Source: Variovorax paradoxus
Lineage (GTDB): Bacteria > Pseudomonadota > Gammaproteobacteria > Burkholderiales > Burkholderiaceae_C
Reading direction: 5' to 3'
DNA: 64,000 bases
Assembly (NCBI RefSeq): GCF_018614915.1
Contig: NZ_JAGGNU010000019.1
Coordinates: 62,001-126,000 of the forward strand
Shown: one piece after another, positions 8,625 through 17,700 of the stretch
How the letters are laid out: each line of letters begins with the position of its first letter
Numbering within the stretch: position 1 is the stretch's first letter
The notes under the pieces: model-generated
What the model saw: the letters and a program-made list of their open reading frames with translations, nothing else
What the model was told of the DNA's origin: nothing
Database searches by the model: none
Position numbers and translations under genes: made by a program

Positions 8625-9526
8625 CCACACCTGCATCGATCCACAGCCCGAGCGCCGCCAGCGTCCTGCGCCAGTTCTATGCGCTGACCAAGCCGCGCGT
8701 GGTGCAGCTGATCGTGTTCTGCGCGCTCATCGGCATGGTGCTCGCGGTGCCCGGCGTGCCGGGCCTGGCCGACCTGCAGCGCGCCGCGCTGGCCTGCATC
8801 GGCATCTGGCTGGTGGCCGGCGCAGCGGCGGCGTTCAACTGCCTGGTCGAGAAGGGCATCGACGCGAAGATGAAGCGCACCGCGTGGCGGCCCACCGCCC
8901 GCGGCGAGTTGAGCGACCGGCAGGCCCTGGTGTTCTCCATGGCCCTGTGCGCGGCGGGTTCGGCCGTGCTGTGGTTCGCGGTGAACCCGCTCACGACGTG
9001 GCTGACCTTCGCCACCTTCGTCGGCTACGCGGTGGTCTACACGGTGATCCTCAAGCCGCTGACGCCGCAGAACATCGTGATCGGCGGCGCCTCCGGCGCG
9101 ATGCCGCCGGTGCTGGGCTGGGCCGCGATGAGGGGCGAGGTGGGCCCCGAGGCGCTGATCCTCTTCCTGATCATCTTCCTGTGGACGCCGCCGCATTTCT
9201 GGGCCCTCGCGCTGTACCGCGTCGAGGACTACCGCAAGGCGGGCCTGCCGATGCTGCCGGTCACGCACGGCAACGAATTCACGCGGCTGCAGGTGCTGCT
9301 CTACACCTTCATCCTCTTTGCAGCCTGCCTGATGCCTTTCATCTACGGCATGAGCGGCTGGCTGTATCTGGCGGTCGCCATCGGCGTGAGCATCGGCTTC
9401 ACCGGCTACGCCTTCGCGCTGTGGCGCAAGTACTCCGACGCGCTCGCGCGCAAGACCTTCCGTTTTTCACTGATCCATCTGAGCGTGCTGTTCGCTGCGC
9501 TCCTGGTCGACCACTACGTCCGATGA
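8621..9526 (+). CDS. ctaB: Protoheme IX farnesyltransferase (haem O synthase)
   Basis: 301 residues, a polytopic UbiA-family prenyltransferase that attaches a farnesyl group to haem B to make haem O. The first Asp-rich-type motif appears as [15 protein letters not shown] (about residue 67) and the second as [12 protein letters not shown] in the DYRKAGxPMLP signature. Nine hydrophobic segments are visible. It overlaps ctaA by ATGA upstream and SCO1 by ATGA downstream, so haem A synthesis and copper delivery are translated as a coupled unit. Confidence 0.96.
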   Translation: MTTPASIHSPSAASVLRQFYALTKPRVVQLIVFCALIGMVLAVPGVPGLADLQRAALACIGIWLVAGAAAAFNCLVEKGIDAKMKRTAWRPTARGELSDRQALVFSMALCAAGSAVLWFAVNPLTTWLTFATFVGYAVVYTVILKPLTPQNIVIGGASGAMPPVLGWAAMRGEVGPEALILFLIIFLWTPPHFWALALYRVEDYRKAGLPMLPVTHGNEFTRLQVLLYTFILFAACLMPFIYGMSGWLYLAVAIGVSIGFTGYAFALWRKYSDALARKTFRFSLIHLSVLFAALLVDHYVR

Positions 9527-10152
9527 CCCATTCCATGAACAAGCGTCGTGCGCTCCGATTGATCGCGAGGATGGCGGCCTGGGCCGGCGTCGCAGCGCTT
9601 GCGGGCGTGAATCTCGCGGCCTGCACCAAGTCCAAGCCCAGCTTCAATGCGGTCGACATCACGGGTGCCGATTACGCCAAGGACTTCTCCCTGGCCGATG
9701 CCGACGGCAAGGCGCGCACGCTGGCCGACTTCAAGGGCAAGGTCGTGGTGCTGTTCTTCGGCTACGCGCAATGCCCCGACGTCTGCCCCACGACCATGAG
9801 CGAGATGGCCCAGGTCAAGCAGCAGCTGGGCGCCGACGGCGACAAGCTGCAGGTGCTGTTCGTCACGGTCGATCCGGAACGCGACACGCCGGCAGTGATG
9901 AAGGCCTACATGGGTGCCTTCGATCCGGCCTTCGTCGCACTGATTCCCACGACCGAGCAGCTGCAGGCACTGTCCAAGGACTTCAAGGTCTACTACAAGA
10001 AGGTCGAAGGCAAGACGCCGACCAGCTACTCGATGGACCACTCGGCGGCCAGTTTCGTCTACGACCCCGAGGGGCGGCTGCGGCTCTACGCGCGCTACGG
10101 CGCGGGCGTGCCGGCGATGGTGTCGGACGTGAAGGCGCTGCTCAAGTCCTGA
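9523..10152 (+). CDS. SCO1/SenC family copper chaperone, lipoprotein
   Basis: 209 residues. SCO proteins deliver copper to the CuA site of subunit II. A lipobox LAAC ends at C34, so the protein is probably lipid-anchored at the outer face of the membrane. The copper ligands are visible: CPDVC (C84 and C88) and H173 in [24 protein letters not shown] is also typical. The start overlaps the ctaB stop (ATGA); a second ATG five codons on is possible. Last gene of the oxidase cluster; rpoH is convergent to it. Confidence 0.95.
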   Translation: MTHSMNKRRALRLIARMAAWAGVAALAGVNLAACTKSKPSFNAVDITGADYAKDFSLADADGKARTLADFKGKVVVLFFGYAQCPDVCPTTMSEMAQVKQQLGADGDKLQVLFVTVDPERDTPAVMKAYMGAFDPAFVALIPTTEQLQALSKDFKVYYKKVEGKTPTSYSMDHSAASFVYDPEGRLRLYARYGAGVPAMVSDVKALLKS

Positions 10153-10189
10153 GGGCAGGTGCGCCGGTGACTGCGAGCATCGCGCAATG

Positions 10190-10215
10190 AAAAAGCCCGG
10201 CGCGGGGCCGGGCCT
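10190..10215 (-). terminator. Rho-independent terminator of rpoH
   Basis: On the minus strand a GC-rich hairpin (arms GCCCGG and CCGGGC) is followed by CTTTTTC. It lies about 20 bases past the rpoH stop and just beyond the convergent SCO1 gene. Confidence 0.8.
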
Positions 10216-10235
10216 GGTCTCGAAGCCGAAGCGTC

Positions 10236-11177
10236 TCAGGCGAAGTCCGCCAGCGCCTTCTTCATCTTCTTCATGGCCGCCACCTCGATCTGGCGGATGC
10301 GCTCGGCGCTCACGCTGTACACCGCAGCCAGGTCGTGCAGCGTCATGCCGCCCGAGCCGTCATCATTGACCTTGAGCCAGCGTTCTTCCACGATGCGGCG
10401 GCTGCGCTCGTCCAGCGCTTCCAGCGCGGTCGAGATGCCGTCGGTCGAGAGGCGGTCGCGCTGCCGCGATTCGAGCTGGGCGGTCGGCTCCTGCGAGGCG
10501 TCCGCCAGATAGGCGATCGGGCCGAAACCGTCGTCGCCGTCGTCCGAAGGACTCGGGTCGAGCAGCACGTCGCCGCCGGACAGGCGCGTTTCCATCTCCA
10601 GCACTTCTTCGGGCTTCACGTTCAGGCGGGTCGCCATCTGCGAAACCTCGTCGGCGCTCAGCGTGTCGCGGTGCGTGTCGCCTGCGCCGGCGGCCGAATC
10701 GGCCTTGAAGCTCTGCTTCATCGAGCGCAGGTTGAAGAACAGCTTGCGCTGGGCCTTGGTCGTCGCGACCTTGACCATGCGCCAGTTCTTCAGGATGTAC
10801 TCGTGGATCTCGGCCTTGATCCAGTGCATCGCATAGCTGACCAGCCGCACGCCCTGGTCGGGGTCGAAACGCTTCACGGCCTTCATCAGGCCGACGTTGC
10901 CCTCCTGGATCAGGTCGCCGTGCGGCAGCCCGTACCCCAGGTACTGGCGGGAAATCGAGACCACGAGACGCAGGTGCGAGAGGATCAGCGCACCGGCCGC
11001 TTCGAGATCGTTGTGCTCGCGCAAGCGGCGCGCAAACCCCTGCTCTTCCTCGAGCGTGAGCAGCGGCAGCCGGTTGGCGGCCGAAATGTAAGCATCCAGA
11101 TTACCGAGCGGAGGCACCATCGACCACGGATTGGCGACGGCAAGCTGGTTGGCAGACGCTCCGGACAGTGTTGTCAT
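10236..11177 (-). CDS. rpoH: RNA polymerase sigma-32 (heat-shock sigma factor)
   Basis: 313 residues from the ATG preceded by AAGGAG; nine extra upstream codons in frame are unsupported. Region 2 carries LVVSISRQYLGYGLP and DLIQEGNVGLMKAVKRFDP. The RpoH box region QRKLFFNLRSMKQ follows, and region 4 ends with SAERIRQIEVAAMKKMKKAL (helix-turn-helix for the -35 element). It directs RNA polymerase to heat-shock promoters. A perfect CIRCE operator lies 29 bases upstream of the start codon, so transcription is probably repressed by HrcA, whose gene is in this window. Confidence 0.97.
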   Translation of the reverse strand: MTTLSGASANQLAVANPWSMVPPLGNLDAYISAANRLPLLTLEEEQGFARRLREHNDLEAAGALILSHLRLVVSISRQYLGYGLPHGDLIQEGNVGLMKAVKRFDPDQGVRLVSYAMHWIKAEIHEYILKNWRMVKVATTKAQRKLFFNLRSMKQSFKADSAAGAGDTHRDTLSADEVSQMATRLNVKPEEVLEMETRLSGGDVLLDPSPSDDGDDGFGPIAYLADASQEPTAQLESRQRDRLSTDGISTALEALDERSRRIVEERWLKVNDDGSGGMTLHDLAAVYSVSAERIRQIEVAAMKKMKKALADFA

Positions 11178-11205
11178 TGGGGAAACTCCTTCATTGGCGG
11201 GCATA

Positions 11206-11232
11206 TTAGCACTCGGTTTGAGGGAGTGCTAA
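11206..11232. promoter_or_regulatory. CIRCE operator (HrcA binding site) upstream of rpoH
   Basis: A perfect inverted repeat TTAGCACTC and GAGTGCTAA separated by exactly nine bases, which is the textbook CIRCE consensus. It lies 29 bases upstream of the rpoH start codon, in the expected leader or promoter region. HrcA binds CIRCE and represses heat-shock genes. A fully matching hrcA gene is present at 49,435 in this window. Confidence 0.95.
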
Positions 11233-11346
11233 GCCTAGGGTTCCCACCCATTTCCAATGGGGTTGATAGGTACGGTCTATTAGAGCGCCGTCCGCATTTG
11301 CATGGGAACGGTGTCTGATTCCGGTAGGTCGGGAAGGTTTCCCCGT

Positions 11347-11808
11347 CTACCAGCGCACGCCGAGCCGCAGAAAGAGGCGCGACAGCACGAACAGCGGCCC
11401 CACCCAGAGGTATTGAATGTCCTCGAAGAAGGACGGCTTCTTGCCCTCGATCTTGTGGCCGACGAACTGAAAAATCCACGCCACGACGAAGATGGTGGCG
11501 CAAACCGGCAGCACAAGATCCCCCATCGCATGCACTGCGGCCAGCAGCAGCGCGGTGCCGACCAGCATCGTGGCCAGGAAAGCCGGCGAGCGCAGCGTCG
11601 CGTAGTAGACAAGGCTGGCCGCGACGAAGGCATAGGCCACCCAGGGATGCAGCGCGAACAGCAGGCCGACGATGCTCAGCATGATCGCGGGAATGGCGAT
11701 CAGGTGGATCGCCTCGTTGGTCGGGTTCTGGTGGCTTTCGCCGTAGTGGGCGAGCAGGCGGTCGACCTTGCGGTCGATGCCGGGCAAGGGCGTGTCGGCG
11801 GTGTGCAT
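11347..11808 (-). CDS. Mpo1-like / DUF962 membrane protein
   Basis: 153 residues with about four membrane helices. The N-terminal signature HYGESHQNPTNEAIHLI and the downstream His (VHAMGD, FVGHKIEG) match the Mpo1-like family. The yeast member is an iron-dependent dioxygenase that removes one carbon from 2-hydroxy fatty acids. Bacterial members are uncharacterised and the substrate here is unknown. It lies on the same strand as ftsY, 55 bases downstream of it, and may be co-transcribed. Confidence 0.85.
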   Translation of the reverse strand: MHTADTPLPGIDRKVDRLLAHYGESHQNPTNEAIHLIAIPAIMLSIVGLLFALHPWVAYAFVAASLVYYATLRSPAFLATMLVGTALLLAAVHAMGDLVLPVCATIFVVAWIFQFVGHKIEGKKPSFFEDIQYLWVGPLFVLSRLFLRLGVRW

Positions 11809-11863
11809 GGCAGTCTCCTGGCGGGCTCCGGGCCCCCGAAAGATGATGCCAGAACCGGCGACT

Positions 11864-12982
11864 TCAGCCCATCAGGGCCTGCGCGAACTCGCGCGCCTTG
11901 AAGGTCTCCAGGTCCTCCAGCTTCTCGCCGATGCCGATGAAGTAGACCGGAACCGGCCGCTCGCGAGCGATGGCGCACAGCACGCCGCCCTTGGCCGTGC
12001 CGTCCAGCTTGGTGATGACCAGGCCCGTCAGGCCCAGCGTCTCGTCGAAAGCCTTGACCTGCGCCAGCGCGTTCTGGCCGGTGTTGCCGTCGATCACCAG
12101 CAGCACCTCGTGCGGCGCGCTGGCATCGGCGCGGGCAACGACGCGCTTGATCTTCTTCAGCTCGTCCATCAGGTGCAGCTGCGTCGGCAGCCGGCCGGCG
12201 GTATCGACCAGCACCACGTCCTTGCCGCGCGCCTTGCCGGCGTTGACGGCGTCGAAGCTCACGGCCGCCGGGTCGCCGCCCTCCTGGCTCACGATCTCGA
12301 CCGTGTTGCGGTCGGCCCAGACCAGCAGTTGCTCGCGCGCCGCGGCCCTGAAGGTGTCGGCCGCGGCCAGCAGCACGGAGGCCCCTTCGTTGGCCAGGTG
12401 CTTGGTGAGCTTGCCGATCGACGTGGTCTTGCCCGCGCCGTTGACGCCGGCCACCATGATCACGGTCGGCGTGTGCTCGCCGATCACCAGCGACTTCTCC
12501 AGCGGGCGCAGCAGGTCCGCGATGGCGTCGGCCAGCAGCAGCTTGACCTGCGAAGCCTCGGTCGCCATGCTGCTCTTGACGCGGCGCCTGAGGTCTTCGA
12601 GCAGGTGCTCGGTGGCCTTGACGCCGGTATCGGCCATCAGCAGCGCGGCTTCGAGCTCCTCATAGAGCGCATCGTCGATCTGCGCATTGACGAAGGCCGC
12701 GGTGATGCTGTTGCCGGTCTTGCGCAGGCCGGTCCTGAGCTTGCCGAGCCAGCCGCTGCGCTCGCCGGGCATGGCTTCGACGGGCAGCGGTGCGGGCGCG
12801 GCGACCGGCGGCGGCGCGGGTGGTGCTTCGTCCGCGGCCGGCTTGCCGCCGAACCAGCTCGAAGGCGAAAAGACCGACTTGGCAGGCGGCGGCTCCGCGG
12901 GCGGCGTGGCGGGCGTTGCCACAGGCGCCGGGGCTGCGGCAGGGCTCTCGGCCGGCGGTTTTTTCTTGAAGAAACTGAACAT
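11864..12982 (-). CDS. ftsY: Signal recognition particle receptor FtsY
   Basis: 372 residues. The GTPase receptor that docks ribosome-SRP complexes to the inner membrane. A Lys-rich start (MFSFFKKKP) and a long Ala/Pro-rich acidic-poor linker (to about residue 75) precede the NG domain. The GTPase motifs are GVNGAGKTTSIGKL (G1), DTFRAAA (insertion box), DTAGRL (G3) and TKLDGTAKGG (G4/G5). The start is 29 bases from the divergent M16 peptidase gene, so the two promoters overlap. Confidence 0.97.
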   Translation of the reverse strand: MFSFFKKKPPAESPAAAPAPVATPATPPAEPPPAKSVFSPSSWFGGKPAADEAPPAPPPVAAPAPLPVEAMPGERSGWLGKLRTGLRKTGNSITAAFVNAQIDDALYEELEAALLMADTGVKATEHLLEDLRRRVKSSMATEASQVKLLLADAIADLLRPLEKSLVIGEHTPTVIMVAGVNGAGKTTSIGKLTKHLANEGASVLLAAADTFRAAAREQLLVWADRNTVEIVSQEGGDPAAVSFDAVNAGKARGKDVVLVDTAGRLPTQLHLMDELKKIKRVVARADASAPHEVLLVIDGNTGQNALAQVKAFDETLGLTGLVITKLDGTAKGGVLCAIARERPVPVYFIGIGEKLEDLETFKAREFAQALMG

Positions 12983-13011
12983 TGGGGTGTTTTTACAATC
13001 CGAGCCATTCT

Positions 13012-14451
13012 ATGAAACACCCCTCGCCACGCCGCGCTGCGTCTGGTGCGGTGCTGGCCTCGGTGCTGTTTGCGCTGCCGGTCCTGCCCGCATTTGCGCA
13101 GCAGACTTCGCCCGCCGCTTCCGTTGCGGCCCAAGCCCGACAGTTCACCCTCGCCAATGGCATGACCCTGATCGTCAAGCCCGACCGGCGCGCGCCGACC
13201 GCGGTACAGATGCTCTGGATGCGCGTCGGCTCGATCGACGAGGTCGACGGCACCTCGGGCGTGGCGCACGTGCTCGAGCACATGATGTTCAAGGGCACCA
13301 AGGAGCTGAAGCCCGGCGAGTTCTCGCGTCGCGTGGCCGCGCTCGGCGGGCGCGAAAACGCCTTCACCACGCGCGACTACACCGGCTACTACCAGCAGAT
13401 CCCGGCGGACAAGCTGGAGCAGGTGATGAAGCTGGAGTCCGACCGCTTCGCGAACAACCAGTGGCCCGACGCCGAGTTCAAGCGCGAGATCGAGGTCGTC
13501 AAGGAAGAGCGCCGCCTGCGCACCGAGGACCAGCCGCGCGCGCTGCTCGGCGAGCAGCAGAACGCCATCGTCTTCACCGCCTCGCCCTATCACCGGCCCA
13601 TCGTCGGCTGGATGAGCGACCTCGATGCGATGACGCCGGCCGACGCGCGCGCCTTCTTTCAGCGCTGGTACGTGCCGGCCAATGCCGCCGTGGTGGTGGC
13701 GGGCGACGTCGATGTGGACCAGGTGCGCGCCATGGCCGAGAAGTACTACGGCCGCATTCCGGCCCGTGCGACACCCGAACGCAAGCCGCGCACCGAGCCC
13801 GCGCAGCGCGGCATCCGCCGCATCGAGTTCAAGGCGCCGGCCGAGCAGGCCTACGTCTCGCTCGCCTTCCGCGTGCCGCAGATACCGGCCACCGACCAGT
13901 TCGACGGCGAGAGCGATTCCTACGCGCTCGTCGTGCTGTCCGCAGTGCTCGACGGCTATCCCGGTGCGCGGCTCGACCGCGCCCTGACGCAGGGCCCGGA
14001 CCGCGTGGCCGATTCGGCCGGCGCCTATTCGGGCTTCGTCGGCCGCGGCCCGCAACTCTTCGTGCTCGACGGGGTGCCGGCCGCGGGCAAGAGCGCGGAA
14101 GCGGTCGAGGCCGCGCTGCGCGCGCAGGTGGCGCTGGTCGCCCGCGAGGGCATCGGCGCGGCCGAACTGGCGCGCGTCAAGACCCAGTGGGTGGCCAGCG
14201 AAACCTACAAGCTCGACTCGGTGATGTCCCAGGCGCGCGAGCTCGGCAGCAACTGGGTGCAGGGCCTGCCGCTCGACGCCAGCGCGCGCATCATCGCGCG
14301 GCTGCAGGCCGTTACCGCCGAGCAGGTGCAGGCGGTGGCTGCCAAGTATTTCGGCGACGACCAACTGACCGCCGCCGCCTTGCGGCCCTTGCCCCCCGAT
14401 CCGAATCGCCGCCCGCGCGGCTTTGCAGCGCCTGCCGGCGAACTGCGCTGA
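13012..14451 (+). CDS. M16 family zinc metallopeptidase, catalytically competent
   Basis: 479 residues with an N-terminal signal peptide ending near AFAQ (residue 30), so it is probably periplasmic. The zinc-binding HVLEH motif (H86-H90) is intact. The third ligand glutamate lies 76 residues later in VVKEERRL (E165/E166), and the C-terminal half is the inactive M16 repeat. It closely precedes an M16 paralogue lacking the motif; such pairs usually form a heterodimer. A possible -10 TACAAT at 12994-12999 lies just upstream, within the short gap to ftsY. Confidence 0.92.
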   Translation: MKHPSPRRAASGAVLASVLFALPVLPAFAQQTSPAASVAAQARQFTLANGMTLIVKPDRRAPTAVQMLWMRVGSIDEVDGTSGVAHVLEHMMFKGTKELKPGEFSRRVAALGGRENAFTTRDYTGYYQQIPADKLEQVMKLESDRFANNQWPDAEFKREIEVVKEERRLRTEDQPRALLGEQQNAIVFTASPYHRPIVGWMSDLDAMTPADARAFFQRWYVPANAAVVVAGDVDVDQVRAMAEKYYGRIPARATPERKPRTEPAQRGIRRIEFKAPAEQAYVSLAFRVPQIPATDQFDGESDSYALVVLSAVLDGYPGARLDRALTQGPDRVADSAGAYSGFVGRGPQLFVLDGVPAAGKSAEAVEAALRAQVALVAREGIGAAELARVKTQWVASETYKLDSVMSQARELGSNWVQGLPLDASARIIARLQAVTAEQVQAVAAKYFGDDQLTAAALRPLPPDPNRRPRGFAAPAGELR

Positions 14452-14464
14452 AAGGTCTCGCTTC

Positions 14465-15820
14465 ATGCCGACTCTCAAGAACAAGTTCGTGTTGCGCGCC
14501 GTGCTGGCGACCGCGGCGGCGCTCATCGGTGCCGGCGCCCAGGCCGCCATTCCGATCGAGCACTGGACGCTCCCGAACGGCGCGAAGATCTATCTCGCCG
14601 CCACCAACGCGCTGCCGATCGTCGACGTGCAGGTCGATTTCGACGCCGGCAGCCGGCGCGATCCGCCGGCGCAGGCCGGCTTGGCGGGCGTGACGGCCGG
14701 CATGGTCGAGAAGGGCACGCGGGCCAGCGGCAGCGACCCGGCGATGGACGAGAACGCGCTCGGCGAAGCCTGGGCCGATCTGGGCGCGAACTTCGATGCC
14801 AACGCAGGCTCCGACCGCATGAGCTTCTCGCTGCGCACGCTGTCCGAGCCGGCCTTGCTCGACAAGGCGGTGCGGCTGGCCGCGCGCGAGATCGGCGAAC
14901 CCGCCTTCCCCGAAGACGTGTGGAAGCGGGAGCGCGAGCGGCTCAACGCCTCGATCCGCGAGGCCAACACCAAGCCCGCCACCATCGCCGGCCGCGCCTT
15001 TTCGCAGGCCGTCTATGGCACGCATCCCTATGGCCAGGACACGACCGAGGCCACGCTGGCGCAGATCGACGTTGCCACCATGCGCCAGCGCTACGAGCGG
15101 CTCGTCCTGCCTTGCCGCGCCAAGCTCAGCATCGTCGGCGCGGTCACGCGCCCGCAGGCGGAAGCCATTGCGAGCGCGCTGCTGTCGCGCCTGCCCGCGG
15201 CGACGGAGGCCGGCGGCTGCGCCGCGTTGCCGCCCGTGCCGCAGGTCGCTGCGCTCGCTGCGGCGAAGGATGAACGCCTGCCCTTCGATTCGGCGCAGGC
15301 TCACGTGTGGATCGGCCAGCCCGGCTACCTGCGCAGCGACCCGGACCATTTCGCGCTCATGCTCGGCAACTACGTCCTCGGCGGCGGCGGTTTCGTCTCG
15401 CGCCTGACCGACGAGGTGCGCGAGAAGCGCGGCCTGGCCTACAGCGTCTACAGCAGCTTTTCGCCGGGGCTGCACGCGGGTTCCTTCCGCATCGGCTTCC
15501 AGACCCGGCCCGACCAGGCCGCCGAAGCGGTGAAGGTCGCGCGCGAGGTGGTCGCCAGGTTCGTCGCCGAGGGGCCGACCGCGGCCGAGCTCAAGGCCGC
15601 CAAGGACAACCTGATCGGCGGCTTCCCGCTCCTGCTCGACAGCAACCGCAAGCTGCTCGGCAACGTGTCCAACATCGCATGGAACGATCTGCCGCTGGAC
15701 TATCTCGAGACCTGGACCGCGCGCATGAGCGCCGTCACCGTGGCCGACGTCAAGGCCGCGTTCGCGCGCAAGCTCCAGCCCGAGCGGATGGTGACCGTGG
15801 TGGTGGGCGGCAAGCCGTGA
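14465..15820 (+). CDS. M16 family protein lacking the zinc motif (partner subunit)
   Basis: 451 residues with a signal peptide ending near AQA (about residue 25). The fold is clearly M16, but the HxxEH motif is replaced by GVTAGMVEKGT, so it cannot bind catalytic zinc. The Arg/Tyr pair that positions substrate in the inactive half of M16B enzymes is visible in EKRGLAYSVYSSF. It starts 13 bases after the active paralogue. By analogy with known M16B heterodimers, one subunit supplies zinc and the other supplies the R/Y pair. Substrate unknown. Confidence 0.92.
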   Translation: MPTLKNKFVLRAVLATAAALIGAGAQAAIPIEHWTLPNGAKIYLAATNALPIVDVQVDFDAGSRRDPPAQAGLAGVTAGMVEKGTRASGSDPAMDENALGEAWADLGANFDANAGSDRMSFSLRTLSEPALLDKAVRLAAREIGEPAFPEDVWKRERERLNASIREANTKPATIAGRAFSQAVYGTHPYGQDTTEATLAQIDVATMRQRYERLVLPCRAKLSIVGAVTRPQAEAIASALLSRLPAATEAGGCAALPPVPQVAALAAAKDERLPFDSAQAHVWIGQPGYLRSDPDHFALMLGNYVLGGGGFVSRLTDEVREKRGLAYSVYSSFSPGLHAGSFRIGFQTRPDQAAEAVKVAREVVARFVAEGPTAAELKAAKDNLIGGFPLLLDSNRKLLGNVSNIAWNDLPLDYLETWTARMSAVTVADVKAAFARKLQPERMVTVVVGGKP

Positions 15821-15854
15821 AAGAGGAAAGATCGCGCGCGGCTGCCGTTAAGCT

Positions 15855-16502
15855 GTGCGCGTGAAACCGACCCCCAGAACCCAGCGCGCTGCACCGTCCA
15901 AGCTCGCAAAAGCGCCCCACTTCATCCGCATCATCGGCGGCCAGTGGCGGCGCACGCGCCTCGCCGTGGCCGACAAGCCCGGCCTTCGTCCCACGCCCGA
16001 CCGCGTGCGCGAAACGCTGTTCAACTGGCTCGCTAGCCTCGCGGGCGCCGGCGGCGGCGAGCTTCCGGGCTGGCATTGCATCGACGCCTTCGCCGGTACC
16101 GGTGCGCTGGGCCTCGAAGCCGCATCGCGCGGCGCCGCCTCGGTGCTGCTGTGCGACCAGGACGCCGAGCTCGTTCTGCAGTTGCAGACGCTGAAGACCA
16201 AGCTGGCGGCCGACACGGTGCGTATCGAGCGCGGCAACGGCATCACCGCACTGGAGCGCGCGCCGGCCGGCAGCGCGCATGTGGTCTTCCTCGATCCCCC
16301 CTTCGAGAACCCGGCGCTCTACGAGCCCGCCTTGCGCGCCGCTGCCCATGCGGTGCTGCCCGAGGGCGTGATCTATCTCGAAGCCGCCCGGCGCTGGGGC
16401 GACGAGGAACTGGCCGCGCTGGGGCTCGATGTCTATCGCCACCTCAAGGCCGGCGCGGTGCACGCGCATCTCTTGGTACTTGCGACTGACAGCACTGCAT
16501 AA
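15855..16502 (+). CDS. rsmD: 16S rRNA (guanine966-N2)-methyltransferase
   Basis: 215 residues from a GTG start; a second GTG two codons on is equally possible. RsmD methylates G966 of 16S rRNA in the 30S P-site region. The order is typical: IRIIGGQWRRTRL, then RPTPDRVRETLFNWL, the SAM-binding DAFAGTGALGLEAASRG, and the catalytic DPPF motif (147-150). It lies in the conserved order rsmD-coaD seen across betaproteobacteria, 34 bases after the M16 gene. Confidence 0.94.
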   Translation: MRVKPTPRTQRAAPSKLAKAPHFIRIIGGQWRRTRLAVADKPGLRPTPDRVRETLFNWLASLAGAGGGELPGWHCIDAFAGTGALGLEAASRGAASVLLCDQDAELVLQLQTLKTKLAADTVRIERGNGITALERAPAGSAHVVFLDPPFENPALYEPALRAAAHAVLPEGVIYLEAARRWGDEELAALGLDVYRHLKAGAVHAHLLVLATDSTA

Positions 16503-16546
16503 TCCGCCGAATCAGACCGCATCAACTGCACGAGGAGGAAGCCACC

Positions 16547-17050
16547 ATGTCCAGCAACGTGATCGCGGTATACCCCGGCACTTTCGATCCCATAACGCTC
16601 GGCCATGAAGACGTGGTGCGGCGAGCGACCCAGCTGTTCTCGAAGGTCATCGTCGCGGTGGCGGCCGGCCATCACAAGAAGGCCTTGTTCACCCTGCAGG
16701 AACGCATCGACATGGCCCGCACCGCGGTGCAGCCCTTCAGCGACCAGGTGACCGTCGAAAGCTTTTCGGGGCTCCTGCGCGATTTCGTCGTCGCGCGCGG
16801 CGGCAAGGCCATGGTGCGCGGCCTGCGCGCGGTGACCGACTTCGACTACGAATTCCAGCTCGCCGGCATGAACCGTTCGCTGATGCCGGACGTCGAGACC
16901 GTGTTCCTCACCCCCAGCGACAAGTACCAGTTCATCTCGAGCACCTTTGTGCGCGAGATCGCGATGCTCGGTGGCGAGGTCGACAAGTTCGTCTCGCGCA
17001 ACGTCCAGGACAGCCTGATGGCCAAGGTGCGGAGCCTCGGCCGCGAATGA
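16547..17050 (+). CDS. coaD: Phosphopantetheine adenylyltransferase
   Basis: 167 residues. The penultimate step of coenzyme A synthesis: 4'-phosphopantetheine plus ATP gives dephospho-CoA. The nucleotidyltransferase motif GTFDPITLGH (11-20) includes the catalytic H20. MVRGLRAVTDFDYEFQLAGMNR and SSTFVREIAMLGG are family signatures. A strong AGGAGGAAG ribosome-binding site precedes it. Unusually, the stop overlaps pxpB as ATGA, so the essential gene heads the pyroglutamate operon. Confidence 0.97.
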   Translation: MSSNVIAVYPGTFDPITLGHEDVVRRATQLFSKVIVAVAAGHHKKALFTLQERIDMARTAVQPFSDQVTVESFSGLLRDFVVARGGKAMVRGLRAVTDFDYEFQLAGMNRSLMPDVETVFLTPSDKYQFISSTFVREIAMLGGEVDKFVSRNVQDSLMAKVRSLGRE

Positions 17051-17700
17051 CGCTTCCGCGCCTGCATGCCCTGGGCGATGCGGCCTTGCTGTGCGAACTA
17101 CCGCCGCCGGCGACGCTGGCGCAGCAGCAGCTGATCTGGGCGTTGGCGAGCGAGGCCCTGCAATGGCGCGGCGTCCACGAAGTCCTGCCCGGCATGAACA
17201 ACCTGAGCCTGCTGTTCGATCCGGAGCAGGTCGACGCCGCCGAACTCGAGATGCAGGTGCTTTCCGCGTGGCCGCAGCTGGCCGCGGCCTCGATCGAGGG
17301 ACGCCAGATCGAGATTCCGGTGGCCTATGGCGGCGAGGCTGGGCCCGACCTCGCCGACGTGGCCGTGCACACCGGCCTCACGCCGGCCGAGGTCGTGCGG
17401 CGCCACAGCGCCGGCGAGTACGTGGTCTACCTGCTCGGCTTCCTGCCGGGCTTCGCCTTCATGGGCGGGCTGGCGCCCGAGCTCGCGACGCCACGCCGCG
17501 CCGAACCGCGCGTGGCGGTGCCGGCGCGCTCGGTCGGCATCGGCGGCGAGCAGACCGGCATCTATCCGCTGGTGTCGCCCGGCGGCTGGCAACTGATCGG
17601 GCGGACCCCGCTCGAGCTCTTCGATCCGCGCGCGGACGAGCCGACCCTGCTGCGGCCCGGCGACCGCGTGCGCTTTCTCGTGGAGAGCTTCGAGGCGTGA
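17047..17700 (+). CDS. pxpB: 5-oxoprolinase subunit PxpB
   Basis: 217 residues. Part of the PxpABC enzyme that hydrolyses 5-oxoproline (pyroglutamate) to glutamate with ATP. The KipI-type domain shows EVVRRHSAGEYVVYLLGFLPGFAFMGGL and the later PRVAVPARSVGIGGEQTGIYP, both family signatures. It was formerly confused with the Bacillus kinase inhibitor KipI. It overlaps coaD by ATGA and pxpC by GTGA. Confidence 0.95.
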   Translation: MTLPRLHALGDAALLCELPPPATLAQQQLIWALASEALQWRGVHEVLPGMNNLSLLFDPEQVDAAELEMQVLSAWPQLAAASIEGRQIEIPVAYGGEAGPDLADVAVHTGLTPAEVVRRHSAGEYVVYLLGFLPGFAFMGGLAPELATPRRAEPRVAVPARSVGIGGEQTGIYPLVSPGGWQLIGRTPLELFDPRADEPTLLRPGDRVRFLVESFEA

